DNA of 64,000 nucleotides from Lomentospora prolificans (taxonomy: Eukaryota > Ascomycota > Sordariomycetes > Microascales > Microascaceae). This document shows positions 22,663 through 34,298 of the stretch, one piece after another; position 1 is the first letter of the stretch; every line of letters starts with the position of its first letter. The translations under genes were made by a program, and so were the position numbers. Location of the stretch: positions 310,001 through 374,000 of the forward strand of contig JARFXM010000001.1 of the NCBI GenBank assembly GCA_029532625.1, given 5' to 3'. The notes under the pieces were generated by a model. That model made no database searches, was not told where the DNA came from, and worked only from the letters and a program-made list of their open reading frames with translations.

Positions 22663-23898
22663 AACCGACTCTTTTTAACGAACGATACCTTGAAATGCAA
22701 GCCGGGAGGATGCCATGACAGAGGGCAATTTATGACATAGGAAAAAGGGGGCCACATTGCATATGTAAAGTGGGATAAAATACCACCGTGTCAGAGCGGT
22801 TCAATTCAATACGCCCTCGTCGGTCGCCGACTCCGACGGCGGCAAGGATGCTTCGGAGATAACCCACAGAGATGCAAACACGGAGACAAGGCCCGTTGAC
22901 GGCCCCTGACGTGTGGGAAGCCAAACACATTGCAATACTGGAGTCAAACGCCAATGACGAAAATGTAATATTAGGGTTTTCTAATACCGAAATAACGTGT
23001 TCTTCCCGCTTGCACCCTCCAAGAATCGCAAACGCGCCGTAGTGTCGGACGGTAAGGTGACTGGCGTCTCTATCCTCCATCCACTGGCCTTCCAGTGGGG
23101 AGGAGTTGGCGAACAACATCCATGTTTAAGACCATGTTGAGTTTATTCTTCCTTTTTTTTTTTTTTTTTGGCTCGAGCTTTATGCAAGAGTGGACGAAAC
23201 TGTGCGCTGTCTCGCCTGTCCAACCACCGCGGTCCACAGCAGGTCGTAGCGGTCATAAGAGCACTTTTTGTCCTCCCGCTCAGAACCCCTACCCGCGCAC
23301 TCAGATTCCAAGAGTATTAACCGCCGATCCAAACATTGGTTCGCGCTTTCGTCGGCGCCGTATTCGCCGCCTTCGCCGACGTGTACATTGTGCATGCGGG
23401 ACACAGAGCACACAAATATAAGCCACCCAAACTCAGTACAAGTGCATCCCCGCGTTTCTTCTACCTGCCTTGATGCTCGAGATGAGAAGGAACCAAACTA
23501 TGCCCGGCTGGCCGCTGCGGACACTACCAATTTTTCTCTACCCTGAATTGCCTGACAATTCCAAGACCTTTGGCCTCGTTTGTGAGTTATTTGGGGCTCG
23601 GGAAGATAGATGGCCGACTTGTCCGACGATTGCACGACAAGGTGGAGGTGATCGGCTGGTGTGCTGCAGGGGCGGCAGGATCGGGCGAATGATGGGGCTT
23701 GAGGTGACGATCGGTTGCCGTTGGGGCAGATGATTTTCTGATTATTTATCATGTCTTCGGCCCTATCACCCCAGGTCGTCGGGGATTTGATTTTATAATC
23801 ATTGATACCACAGTTCCTTGCAATCCCTTGGGTTTCGTTTACCGAAGGATATCGACAAGTAGTTAGTGTTTCTGTCTCTCATACAAAATCGATCGAAA
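22663..23898. other. Intergenic region
   Basis: 1.2 kb with a T run near 23150-23170 and no recognisable gene or RNA. The right part should contain the promoter of the sulfotransferase-like gene. Confidence 0.5.
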
Positions 23899-24930
23899 AT
23901 GTCACGAACCATTGATCGTATCCCGGTGCCAAAGCATCCAAGGGAGAAGAAGGTCATTGTTCTCAGCTATCCAAGGTACGTCCCCTTCGCCATCTGCGTA
24001 GACGTCGACAAGAAAGGCATTCCAGAATTGGCACTCATCGCCAGTCTTGATGCAGGAATGGCACACTGGGCCTCTACAAGGCTTTTACAATCCTCGGCTA
24101 CAACCCCTACCACCTCGTTTCATGCTGGGAACATGGCGTCGACCATATCAGGATAGCACGGGAGGGCCTAGAGGCCAGGCTAGCCGGCAAAGGCAGGCCC
24201 TTTGGCCGCGATGAATTCGACAAGTGGTTCAGTGACAACGGAGTAAGTCTACTAGGTAACGACGTACTGCCGATCCAGGGGGAAAACTAACACGCACGCT
24301 TGAAGACTGTCATGGACGTCGCCGCCTTCTTCGCCGCGGACCTCATCAAGGCTTACCCCGACGCCAAGTTCATCCTCACGTATCGGGACCCGAAGTCGTG
24401 GATGCGATCAGTCGAGAACACGATTATGAAGGTTGAAATGTCGAAGGATGACTTCCCGTTGCGGTACATGCGGATGATTGACACTTATACTGACGAGATC
24501 TTTAAACTCTCGGAGTATCTTGGCATGTTCATCTGGAAGAGGACCCTGCATGACGATAAAAATCTCCGATCAAAGGAGCGGGCAATTGAAGGATATGAAA
24601 AGCAGTGAGATGACACCGAATAGGTACAATTCTTTGGAACAATACTAATGGTGAGAGGTCAGTAACGAAATGGTTCGCAAGCTGGTCCCTCCCGAACAGC
24701 TCCTCGAGGTCAAGCTTGAAGACGGCCTAGGCTGGGAGCAGATCTGTCCGTTTATTGGCGAGCCTATCCCCGATGTGCCATACCCGAGATCGAACGACCC
24801 CCAGGAGTTCAAGAAGTTGGTGCAGGGTCTTTTCAGGTCTTCGTGGACGAAGATATTGATCACATATGCGACGACGGTGCTGGTTCCCGTCATTGGAGGC
24901 ACCATTTGGTATCTTAGACAAAGGAAGTAG
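23899..24930 (+). CDS. Sulfotransferase-like P-loop protein with C-terminal hydrophobic tail
   Basis: Four exons (23899-23975, 24056-24242, 24306-24604, 24663-24930) give 276 aa. The first splice restores a P-loop-like motif, SYPRNGTLGLYKAF, near the N-terminus. This corresponds to the PAPS 5'-phosphosulfate loop of the fungal Sulfotransfer_4-type family. Further family marks are AYPDAKFILTYRDPKSWMRS and EQLLEVKLEDGLGWEQIC. The C-terminus (KILITYATTVLVPVIGGTIW, then basic residues) looks like a tail anchor. Many fungal members are annotated as sulfotransferases or NAD-epimerase-like without proven activity. The ATG at 23899 (context AAAATGTC) is preferred over the upstream in-frame ATG at 23866. 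Intron 2 uses an AAG acceptor and is the least certain. Confidence 0.82.
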
Positions 24931-26312
24931 AAATGGGATCATGACGTAGCTTCCCTCGGACGACGGACTTCACAGGTAATGACATCGACTCATGCGTCGG
25001 TAGGAGTTTGTCGAAATTCGGAGCGGCGATGGGAACTTGTACGTACCCACCACGAGTGCGAGGCGGCTTGGAGTTAATGCGCCGCAGCAAGATTGATTGA
25101 TGGCGCGCTGGTTGTTATTGGCTCATTGAAAGCGGGAAGGTGCCCACTGTTATCGTTTGACAAACAGTGAAGCGATCGCTAGTTTCCTCCTTCACCCATC
25201 AGCGCAGATTTCCAAGATTGATTCTCATATATTCTAGGCTCCACAAAACGTAAAGAAACTTCACTCACGATGGTCGGATTTAATCCTATTTGCAACCGTT
25301 ACCGAGGCCACACCCGTATATTTGAATAAAACTCGGAAGCCCGCTCTCTTAATATCCCGATTGAACTCTCTCCGGTAAGATACTAAACGGGCCTTACGGA
25401 TGGAGACCTCAAGCGGGGGTTTTCACGCGTATGCTATTGCGACGTAACAGACTCCAGTCATAGCCCACGACGATTTCTTCTGGAGGAGTCGACACAAATA
25501 GCCCGACTCTACTATTTGCTGCCTCCTTCTCGCCGCAAAATACCTAAATACTCGACCACACATTGTAAAGGCAGGTCCTAACACTACCCGCGTACTATAA
25601 AAGGCGCCTCCCTCCCATTTTCGTCCCCGGCCTTGCTTGTTTTCCCATTTCCAGGAATTCTTGGCGTCGACCATGACTCCCCCAACCGACCCGGACGTCT
25701 TGATTTACCCCAGATGCCGGGCCAATCCCCGCAGCCGCTCCATATTCCGTTTCCCACCATGCGCCGAGTCTTTTGATCGCCTACTTGCCTCCTTTCCATC
25801 CCGAAGCACACCACGATCTCCTCACTACCGGACTTTTCCTCGCAGACTGTTTCCCAGTGAGGGCTGGAATGTCTGGTGCTAGCTTAAGCAAGCCAAAAGG
25901 GGTCTCATTTCATTAGCTGCATCTCTGTAGTTCCCCTGAAGAGTTGGTCTACCGGTTAAATGGGTCCTTGTCTACGGTCACCGAATGCCTTTCTTGTCTC
26001 GTGATGCAAAATCATGGACCATGGAACGTTCTACTCCGCTTCCGAGAGTATCGATATATGATATAGTGTCCGGCGAAAAGGAAGCAGGTGCTTTTCTTGG
26101 CGAAAGCTCCCATTTACGGTATAAGCCTCGCCTCTCATTCAGCCCGGAAAGGGAGCGGAGTAAATGCCCTGTACATATATCAATTGATGCGGCCCCTAGA
26201 TCTATCCCATCCCCCAACGGAGAACCTCGTTCACCTCACCCCAAGCCAAGTCCGTAAAAATAGAAGCTCTCCGCCGGTCCTTCTATCCTAGCAGCACCAG
26301 CTCCCCAACACC
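24931..26312. other. Intergenic region, promoter of the CE1 esterase
   Basis: 1.4 kb without a supportable gene. Short open frames on both strands resemble no known family. Confidence 0.5.
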
Positions 26313-27270
26313 ATGAAACTCGCCCTCGGCCTCCTGGGCCTCTCAGCCCTCGCCCGCGCCCAATTCGGCGGCGGCGGCGGCGGCGGTGGCCTCCAGCCCG
26401 TCTCCAACTTCGGCGACAACCCCAGCAACGCCAAGATGTTCCTCTACGTACCCACCACCCTCGCCGAGAAGCCCCCCATCGTCGTGGCCATCCACTACTG
26501 CTCCGGTACCGCGAGCGCCTACTTCAGCGGCAGCCCCTACCGCCAGCTCGCCGACCAAAAGGGCTTCATCGTCATCTACCCTGAGTCGCCCTACAGCGGC
26601 ACCTGCTGGGATGTCTCGTCCAGGGCTACGCTTACTCGGGACGGCGGCGCAAACTCCAACTCCATTGCTAACATGGTCAAGCACGTTATTGCCGAGTACG
26701 ATGCGGATCCCGCCAAGGTTTTCGTCACTGGTACTTCATCGGGTGCCATGATGACCGTAGGTTCTTCCCCCCCTGGCCTCGAACAAAGGTTTTGATCGGT
26801 TCGCTAACCCGCCCGCGCCGTAGAATGTTCTCGCGTCGACGTACCCAGACATGTTCCAAGCCGCCATCGTTTACGCCGGCGTCCCCGCAGGCTGCTTCTT
26901 CACCAACACCGTCAACGGCTGGAACAACTCCTGCGCCGCCGGCCAAGTCTCCGGCACCCCCGAGCGCTGGGCTCAGTGGGTCTTCGAGGCCTACCCGGAC
27001 TACAACGGCACCCGGCCCCGCATGCAAATCTACCACGGCTCCGCAGACACCACCCTCGGCTCAGCCAACTATGCGGAGCAGATTAAGCAGTGGTGCGGCG
27101 TGTTCGGCTGCGATCCTGATGCGCCCGATTCCAAGGAGCAGAATACCCCTCAGCAGGGCTACACTAAGTCAACGTATGTTGATGGCCAGCTCCAGGGTAT
27201 TTGGGCGCAGGGTGTGGGACATAACTTCCCTATTCGGGGTGATGATGATATGAAGTGGTTCGGTCTGTAA
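26313..27270 (+). CDS. Secreted CE1-type esterase (acetyl xylan esterase / feruloyl esterase-like)
   Basis: Two exons (26313-26756, 26824-27270) give 296 aa. It starts with a clear signal peptide (MKLALGLLGLSALARA, cleavage near AQF), then a run of eight glycines. The mature enzyme has the polyhydroxybutyrate-depolymerase/acetyl-xylan-esterase fold. The nucleophile Ser is in VFVTGTSSGAMMT and is cut from the rest by the intron. The Asp is likely in IYHGSADTTLG, and the catalytic His is in WAQGVGHNFPIRGDDD. An intact CYS-rich middle (GCFFTNTVNGWNNSC) fits secreted members. There is no C-terminal cellulose-binding module. The family deacetylates xylan or cleaves hydroxycinnamate esters outside the cell; which of the two cannot be decided here. 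Confidence 0.88.
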
Positions 27271-27556
27271 GTGAGAGACCAATTGGTGAACGTGGGGGTG
27301 GAGAGGGTGGGAGGCAAGTGGTGTGTCGGAGACAAAAAACAACGTTTGGATTCGTGAGTGTGGCTTTCGGACGAGCCTTGTACGAGCTTTCATGTAGATA
27401 CTTGAAGCAATCCGCCAATTGACAAGATATCTCCGGCGTGATCCGACCCTGCCTTACTCCTTTGCGCGGCGCTGAAAGGAACATCAATAGGAAAACTGGC
27501 CCAGGTCTTGACGTGCATCACTATGCGTTACAATATCGTGAAAATATGTCCAATAC

Positions 27557-29693
27557 CTACTCCTCAATCATTTTAATCCGCCCCTCTAGTACCGGCGCAA
27601 TTACCCTAGTCCAGTCCACATCGATCTCCTCCGCGGCCACGGAATCGCACGTCGACGTCTTCACGTTGGCTGCCGCTGCCCATTTAGCAAAGAACTTCTT
27701 CATCAGCAGCACTTCGGTGTTGACCCTATCCTCCTCCTCGTCTGAGTCGGAATCCTCCTCGAATCCGCTATCGTCGTTCTCGGGTTTCAAATAGAAGCCT
27801 GCGCGGCGGCGAAGCCAAACCTCCCATGCGCCTGTAGGTGCAGGTTTCTTCTGGTTCCCGTATGTGTGCTTTTTCGGGGCGGGATGTTTCTGGTCCTCGC
27901 AACATCGATTGACGACGGCGTCCCAGTGGTCTGAGTCCAGGTATTTCCATTTCCCAACGGTCTTGAGAGCCATGAAGTACTGGCGCAGCATGGCTGAGAT
28001 GAGAATGCCGTTTTCTTCGCTTACAATTTCTTCAATTTCGCCGCCGGCGTCTTCGACGAGAAGACTCGTGTAGCCGTCTACGGTCGGTCGTTAGCATTCG
28101 ATCAGTTTGTCAAACAAGAGCGGACACTACCTTTGCCTCTACCCATATATCCTCTCGTAGCGAGTAGATATTCCCTCTCGAGATCAATATCGTTGCCTCC
28201 AATCTGAGCAGCGACGATTCTCGAGCCGACGGGCTTCTTAGGGTCGAACGTAAAACGGATATTGGACACTTGGGGAAATCGGCCTTCAATGCGGTTAGTA
28301 TGGCAAAGACTCCCCTTGCGCAGGCTATGCAACCACTCACCTTCCAAAGCCGGGTATAAGCTGACGCCGTTCTCTAGCGCGTCGAGAATAGCCTGGCCCT
28401 TCGCCTTCAACAACACCACGGGGTCTTCGAACGGGAAACAAGTCACAATATCCCTCACTCGGATGGAGCCCGGTGGATATATCTGATCGCCACGTATAGT
28501 TCCTGCTGCCATGAGGGCGCAGTCGGCCGCGTAATGGTGCCGCATGATGTCGCATACAAAGTTACCCATATTGCTCTCTTCTCTTCTAACGGTCGTGAAC
28601 CTCGCATCCAGGGGTGTTGCGGTCCACCCTATGGGCTTTGCAAGACTGTGCTTTAGTTTGGATGTGAGATCTTCCACGAGCGCAAGAGTGGAAGGATCTT
28701 CGGGTATCGACGACACGACATCCCTCCGCAAAATGTCAAAGTCCCATTTTCCAGGCTGATCAGGTTTCCTCCACGCCTGGATATAGCTAAGCTGCTTAAA
28801 ATCGCTTCCTGATCGCAGCACGTGGGTGCCGTTGATTAAGCTGTGCGCATAATAATGATCATGACCGCCGAGGATTATGTCAATCATGCCATCGGTATTC
28901 GTCGCGAGCTTGTTGTCATTGGGTTCTCGCATGTGGGTGAGGGCGATGATGATTTCGGCTCCTTGCTCTCTGAGTTTGGGAATAAGCTCCTTGGCAGTTT
29001 GGGTGGCGGACTTATAGATGAGATTTGGAGGCAGGACATTGATAGTCTCGAGCCACTCACGCTCACCGAGTCCGATAAGGCCAATCTTAATGCCATTCGA
29101 GGAGGTAATCATGTGCGTCCGCTTTGCATTTCCGAGAGGCACGCACTCGCCCAGAGCAGGATCTAGTACGTTGGCTATGAGCCAGGGGAAATTGCATTTG
29201 GATGCGAGATGGCCGAACTGCTGAACGCCAAAGTCGAGGTCGTGATTCTAGACGAATTAGAGTTGAGGGACACCTAGTCGCAGGATAAGTATAAACTTAC
29301 GCCAAGGGCAGCACAAAGCGTTCCGATTTCATTTAGAATCGGTACCATGTGAGATCCTGGATGATGGTTAGCCTGTCTCATCTAGCAGTTTTTCCCCTCG
29401 GATTGTCCGGCTCACTCACCCTTTGTCACAGTGCTCTCAACGCTGGGATTGAATACATCGCCGGAAAATAGAGGTAGTAACTCGGACTGGCCCTTGTACT
29501 GTTCTCCATCTCGATACTCCTTGAGCACGGACATGAACCTGGCGATACCCCCAACGGGTTCAGCACTGGACGGATCAATGTGGTAGACATCGTTAAAGTG
29601 AAAGATGCGGAGGTCGGGAGCAGCCCCTTCGAGGGCGCGACCGCTGGCAAAGGTCACTTTCGAATCCGGCGGAGCCGGCCCTCGTTTACCCAT
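27557..29693 (-). CDS. 5'-nucleotidase/2',3'-cyclic phosphodiesterase-type metallophosphoesterase
   Basis: Five exons (29693-29420, 29356-29301, 29247-28341, 28283-28131, 28077-27557) give 636 aa. The metal-binding motifs occur in order: LRIFHFNDVYHIDP, LFSGDVFNPS, NHDLDFG (completed by intron 2), IIALTHMREPND and ILGGHDHYY. The C-terminal 5'-nucleotidase domain follows, with RREESNMGNFVCDIMRHHY. A fungal-specific tail ends in an acidic stretch (DDSGFEEDSDSDEEEDR). No signal peptide is visible, so the protein is probably cytosolic. Intron 3 (28340-28284) is 57 bp, a multiple of three without an in-frame stop. Its retention would insert 19 residues in the C-terminal domain. The substrate is unknown. 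Confidence 0.9.
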
Positions 29694-30458
29694 AATTCCG
29701 GCGTAAAACTAGGGAGTTTTAATGCTGGTGATGTCGGGGCGGAGACAAGCTGAAGTGAATGAATCAAGCTGAGCTCAGATTTGGCGGGGTTGATAAAGGA
29801 GGGGCAATCCAGCAGCAGTTCAGACGAGCGAAACGAAGGGCAAGGCCACGAGGACGAGAAAACGACACTGAAGGGGCCAATTATAGATACTCAAGATCAA
29901 CTGATGACCCAATCTGAACATTCAGCGTTCTACGATGGTGCTTGTCTCTACCCGTCGCACAATCCAGGGACAACGGACAACGGCCAGCTGAGGTCGAAGA
30001 GGGCGGTGCAGTTCCCCTCACGTGATGACGTGGCGTCGAGGCCCAAAGAACAAAGAACAAAGCCGATTTCCAGGGTCCTCTTCCCGATTTCCACGCTCTC
30101 CACTCGTCTGGATTGGAGAAGAATGCGTGTGAGTGGTCGATGACGAGCTCTGGGGAATCATGGGATGCGGGCATCGCCCGTATCAACACGCGAAAGCGAC
30201 AGTGGTCGGCACCATAGCGACCGAGGCTAGACCCAACACGGGCCCGATGGACAGGAACGATGTGCCAATGGCAAATCGGGTCTTTCATTCTTGCATTGGC
30301 CAGCACTAAACCTCGCGAGCTCTGGCCAGTTCAAGTCCACCCGCTGGGAGCAGATCAGACACTGGGAACGGACGCTGGTAGGGCTGTTGTTGTCTTTCGA
30401 ATTTATCCATAGGAATAACCTTCCACAATGAATGTAGACGAGAAGGACCGACGTTCTA
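29694..30458. other. Intergenic region upstream of the 5'-nucleotidase gene
   Basis: Contains the promoter of the minus-strand 5'-nucleotidase and the 3' flank of the membrane-protein gene. An open frame at 29881-30306 is not supported by any recognisable sequence. Confidence 0.5.
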
Positions 30459-31769
30459 TCAATCTGTTGGTCCTGCCTTGCTTGCTCTCGTTCCCGATCG
30501 GATCTGGCCAGCCATGCGTTCCCTGAAACGCGCCCTCTTTGCTTCGTACCGTCCCAATTCCACCCTTCGAGACGCTTTTGCGTGTGATTTCATCACTCCC
30601 CACACATTGCACCAGACCGCTATCAGGCCCAGGGTAAGCCCGACGAGTTGATCGAGTTCCGTCAGTTGGATAGAACTTCGGGGAATCATTACAGGCCATA
30701 TGACCCACCCACCACTGGCGTCTTTGAAGACTCGTCGATAGTTGTAAGTGTTGATGGCCATGGCGGAAAGCAGAATGAACGATTCGAAGTACCACCCTGG
30801 GCGGGACAGTCTGGTGATCAACCCATAACATATATTCCTAATTGCGCGCCAGCAGCACCGTCCACATGAAGCGTACTGTCCACCAGGGCAAAACACATCA
30901 TGACAGCATGCAGCTATATACACCTCGTCGTCGACGGGCTCTCTGGGAGCCTTATTCAAGGAAGAGCAAACTCTCTCCGCTATAACACAAAGCAATTTCA
31001 ACCCGAAGATGGGTCTCTGAACTGGCAAAGAGAGGGCACAAATGATATAAAAGATGCATAACTGGTTGAGTCGGAAAAATACTGGTTCCTCATTGTCCCG
31101 CGTTGACCAACTTACTCCGCAGAACTGTATGCAAACAGCAAAAAGGGCGAAGTTGACGATGCTGTTTACCACGGTTGCGCAAGCAAAACGTTTCACATGG
31201 CCCCTCAGACCTGCCTCTAGACACAGCCAACACCCGAAAAGTGCAAAGGCTAAGCAGACGAGAAACGGGGCTTCTGCTGCCGCCATGCGTTGAGCGACTG
31301 TTGGATGCGTAGCTAGAAGATCGGAGGATTTATACTCTGCGTACCTGCGAAGGGCGTCGGCGTCTTCGCTCAGGACGAGCTGGAATAGCTGGCTCGCCGC
31401 AACGACAGGGATGACAAGTACCGCGAGAAACTCGCTTGTGATCGCGTCCGTCTTTTGAGCTTCAATGTTCCACGTACGCGCGATCAGGTCCGATACGATC
31501 GCTAAAAACCACCCGGCACAACTTCCCGGACCGTAGAGCGACGAGACGAGAGCGAGCTCGTCGTGGACTTCCATGGGATTTGGCAACATAAGGCCAGATA
31601 TTGGAGGCACTAGCATCGTGGTATTGAAAATCGTACTGTTAACCAAAGTCTCCGTCGTCTCGTTGAATACCATTTCGTTCGACATTGGAGGCTCTAGCAT
31701 TGTGGTATTGAAAATCGTACTGTTTACCAAAGTCTTCATCGTCTGGTTGAATACCATTTCGTTCGACAT
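30459..31769 (-). CDS. Multi-pass membrane protein with duplicated glycosylatable N-terminus
   Basis: A single open frame of 436 aa. Residues 1-56 are two copies of a 28-aa unit (MSNEMVFNQTMKTLVNST... and MSNEMVFNETTETLVNST...). Each copy has three N-x-S/T sequons: NQT or NET, NST and NTT. About six to seven hydrophobic segments follow, including EFLAVLVIPVVAASQLFQLV, APFLVCLAFALFGCWLCLEA and QLVGLTLGLIAVWCNVWGVM. A Cys-rich loop (CCHDVFCPGGQYASCGRCCW) lies between two of them, and the C-terminus is basic. No family is recognised; such proteins occur widely in filamentous ascomycetes without a known role. The sequons suggest that the N-terminus faces the lumen or the outside. That topology is inferred. 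Confidence 0.7.
   Translation of the reverse strand: MSNEMVFNQTMKTLVNSTIFNTTMLEPPMSNEMVFNETTETLVNSTIFNTTMLVPPISGLMLPNPMEVHDELALVSSLYGPGSCAGWFLAIVSDLIARTWNIEAQKTDAITSEFLAVLVIPVVAASQLFQLVLSEDADALRRYAEYKSSDLLATHPTVAQRMAAAEAPFLVCLAFALFGCWLCLEAGLRGHVKRFACATVVNSIVNFALFAVCIQFCGVSWSTRDNEEPVFFRLNQLCIFYIICALSLPVQRPIFGLKLLCVIAERVCSSLNKAPREPVDDEVYIAACCHDVFCPGGQYASCGRCCWRAIRNICYGLITRLSRPGWYFESFILLSAMAINTYNYRRVFKDASGGWVIWPVMIPRSSIQLTELDQLVGLTLGLIAVWCNVWGVMKSHAKASRRVELGRYEAKRARFRERMAGQIRSGTRASKAGPTD
31600..31769 (-). repeat. 84-bp tandem duplication in the membrane-protein gene
   Basis: Two adjacent copies of an 84-bp unit (about 31600-31684 and 31685-31769), roughly 90 percent identical, encode the two 28-aa N-terminal repeats. 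The unit length is a multiple of three, so the reading frame is kept. Confidence 0.85.
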
Positions 31770-32494
31770 CGGGATGCATTAACTCAGTGACAAAATGCTA
31801 TAGGCATTCGCTCATTTCCTTGATCACCCGTTCGCCCAACATCCCACGATTATATCAAGCCGCACGCTCACCGCATCTCCCATCCAAACCGCCCCAAAAA
31901 AACGCCTTGTCACAGAAGGCTCCCGCCAACGAAGCATCTCGAACCTCCACATCAAACTGGATAAACCACTCGCCTCACATTTTTCCCTCCCTCTCCACTC
32001 CAAAGAGGGGGAGGGGTGCTCCTAACGGACACCCTTCGACCCTGGACATCTCCATGCACTGCTCGCTGCAAGGCTCCCGGGGATACCATGCCCGGGGAAT
32101 TCCTCCCGCCAACACCACCCTGAGGGTGATCTGCATGTCCTCACCACCCGGGACGCTTCCGGGTGCACCTGCGGTGGGATAGCACGCAAGCGAGATATTC
32201 ATCGCTGAACCGGTGAGGAAGGATAACGCACGCTTCGGAAGGAAGAAAATGATGTGTCTCGAGCATTTATCTTCTCGCATGGGGGGAGGGGAGGGGGAAT
32301 TCCCGCTCCTTGGGGGAAAGGTTGCAATGTTTTTCGCGAACGGGCTGGAAAAAAGAAAGTGGCTTCCTGGCTCAAGGAGCATTCTGCATTTCGCCAAATA
32401 AGGACATCATGGACCCTTCAACGAAAGCCACCTTTCAAACCCGGCCATCCCACGCGGCAAGGGTTAGATTTCCAATCCAGCATTTTTACGAGCC
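31770..32494. other. Intergenic region
   Basis: Promoter of the membrane-protein gene on the left and the 3' flank of the SDR gene on the right. No gene was recognised. Confidence 0.5.
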
Positions 32495-33543
32495 TCACCA
32501 CTCAACCACTCTTCCCTCTACCCAAAACGCCCCATTCGCGCCCTCCACATTCTCCCCAATCGCCAACCGAACGGGCTCTTCTGCTCCCTCATCCGGTGTC
32601 TTCGACCCCTTGCCCCCCGTCATGTCCGTAGCCACCCACCCGGGACAGCAACTCCACACGACGACCCCGGCTGGCAGCACAGGCGCCAAGACCCTCGTAA
32701 ATGCAATGGCCGCCGCTTTGGTAATGTGGTAGCCTGACGCCAGCCAGCCCGACGATGCCGCCAACCCCAACAGCACCGCCCTGCGGTAGTTGAACATGAG
32801 GTTGTGAAGTTCGAGCTCGGAGCTGGTCCTGCGAAAGGTATCGGCCAGCTCTGGCTCTAACGTTGCTGCGCTGGCGACCTCGCAGGCGATGTTGATGATG
32901 CGACCGCCTGGCGCCATGATGGAACCGAGTGTGGTGCACAGGTGGGCGAGACCGTCGAAGTTGGTCGAGATCATCTCGTTTATATTGTTGGGTGCTGCAG
33001 GGAAAGAGAAGCAGCCTTTGTCAGTCTTTCTGCTACCCGAGAGGGACACTGGCTTGCTCCGAATGGAGAAATAGGACATCCTTACTGGTATCCTCGTAGA
33101 ATACCCCGGCATTGTTGAACAGCAAATCGATGGACGGATGCAGGTCGAAAATATGAGCAATGAAACTGGACTGGCTCCCTCTAGCCGCAACATCGAGTTT
33201 CCGAAAGCAGATTAAAACGCTGCCGCCGTCGTTGGTCAGGACTTTGGCTTCTTTGATCTCCTCATCTTCATAGATTCGGCGCACGGCTGCCTCGCCTAAC
33301 GCTGGGTTCCTGGCTGTGAGGTAGATCAACAGGTTCTTCTCGGGACAGCGCTTCGGAAAGTCAAGGGCGATTTTGCGCACTTGGGTTCACGGAGAGGCTC
33401 GTTAACAATGACAAGGACCGACGCACGCCCTCTCAACGGAGGCGATGCCGAGACAACTTACCAATGGCGTATCCGATTCCTTTATTAGCACCCGTAACGA
33501 TGGCCACCGCTGGCGGGGTTAAGACCAATTCTGTCTCGGCCAT
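32495..33543 (-). CDS. Short-chain dehydrogenase/reductase, carbonyl-reductase-like
   Basis: Three exons (33543-33462, 33379-33086, 32994-32495) give 291 aa. The nucleotide-binding motif is VAIVTGANKGIGYAI (TGxxxGIG), followed by LTARNPALGE and the structural motif LLFNNAGVF (NNAG). The catalytic site is GYHITKAAA (Y-x3-K is replaced by Y-H-I-T-K, which keeps the usual YxxxK spacing). CPGWVATDM is the usual P-G loop. The split after the first exon restores the common GIGYAIVRKIA reading. Members of this carbonyl-reductase-like group reduce carbonyls with NADPH in the cytosol. There is no targeting signal. Confidence 0.87.
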
Positions 33544-34298
33544 GGCGATCTTGTTATCAATTTATCAGGCGATATATATATATATAAATATATATATCAC
33601 TTCGGTATGGATGCCGACTACCTCATGCATTGGCATGGGAGGCACGCTGTCTTCATACCTCACATTATATACGCCCTTCTGCACACTCGACCCTCATCCA
33701 TCCTACCGTCGAGGAATGAGACAATATCGCCGAGTTCTCGAGAACGCAATCCGTACCCGGCGCCGAACAATGATCCCAAAGCGCCAAGTCGCCGTCGTTC
33801 CCACTCACTGCGTCATGCCAATCATCACCTCGCACATTCCATACACAGCACGAGAGGAATCAACCTCGGAATCAAGAGGAAAATGATGTTATTCACATGG
33901 AGAAAAATAGATGGACTAACTCAATGATGCTGAATAAATAGTCCCATGTTACTTTTGTCCGCCTCCCGTTTCCGACCGTTTCCTTTGACCGCTCTATCTA
34001 ATTGTCCTCTCTCGAAAACCACACCCATTACTTCGCCCTCAAGAAAAAGCGTTGGCACGGGGAGGACGGCGCCTCGAGACCTTCCGAAAATGAATCAAGA
34101 AAAAACACAGGTTAATCCTACAATCCAGCCCAGTGAGGGTGCTCTACATGATGTGTCCGTCGCCGCACGAAAACAAGAACTGAACCCTTTTGAGAGTGGC
34201 GAGCGCTTTTTGTCTCGAAAAGACCATAACCCAACACATTAACAATGCCTAAAGTTGGAAAAATACTTCATCTGGAATTCAACGTTTTCTCGTTATCG
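33544..34298. other. Intergenic region with AT microsatellite
   Basis: SDR promoter on the left and 3' flank of the cytidylyltransferase on the right. An AT-rich microsatellite is at 33571-33597. No gene was recognised. Confidence 0.55.

Noticed and set aside
26343..26684. 113-codon antisense frame rich in Gly, Ala and Val
   Set aside because: Shadow of the CE1 esterase exon and its glycine repeat.
29881..30306. 141-codon minus-strand frame
   Set aside because: Composition and motifs look random, and it lies in the promoter of the 5'-nucleotidase gene.
30320..30345. GTTCAAGTCC motif resembling a tRNA B-box
   Set aside because: The flanking bases cannot form the T-stem and no other tRNA arm is present.
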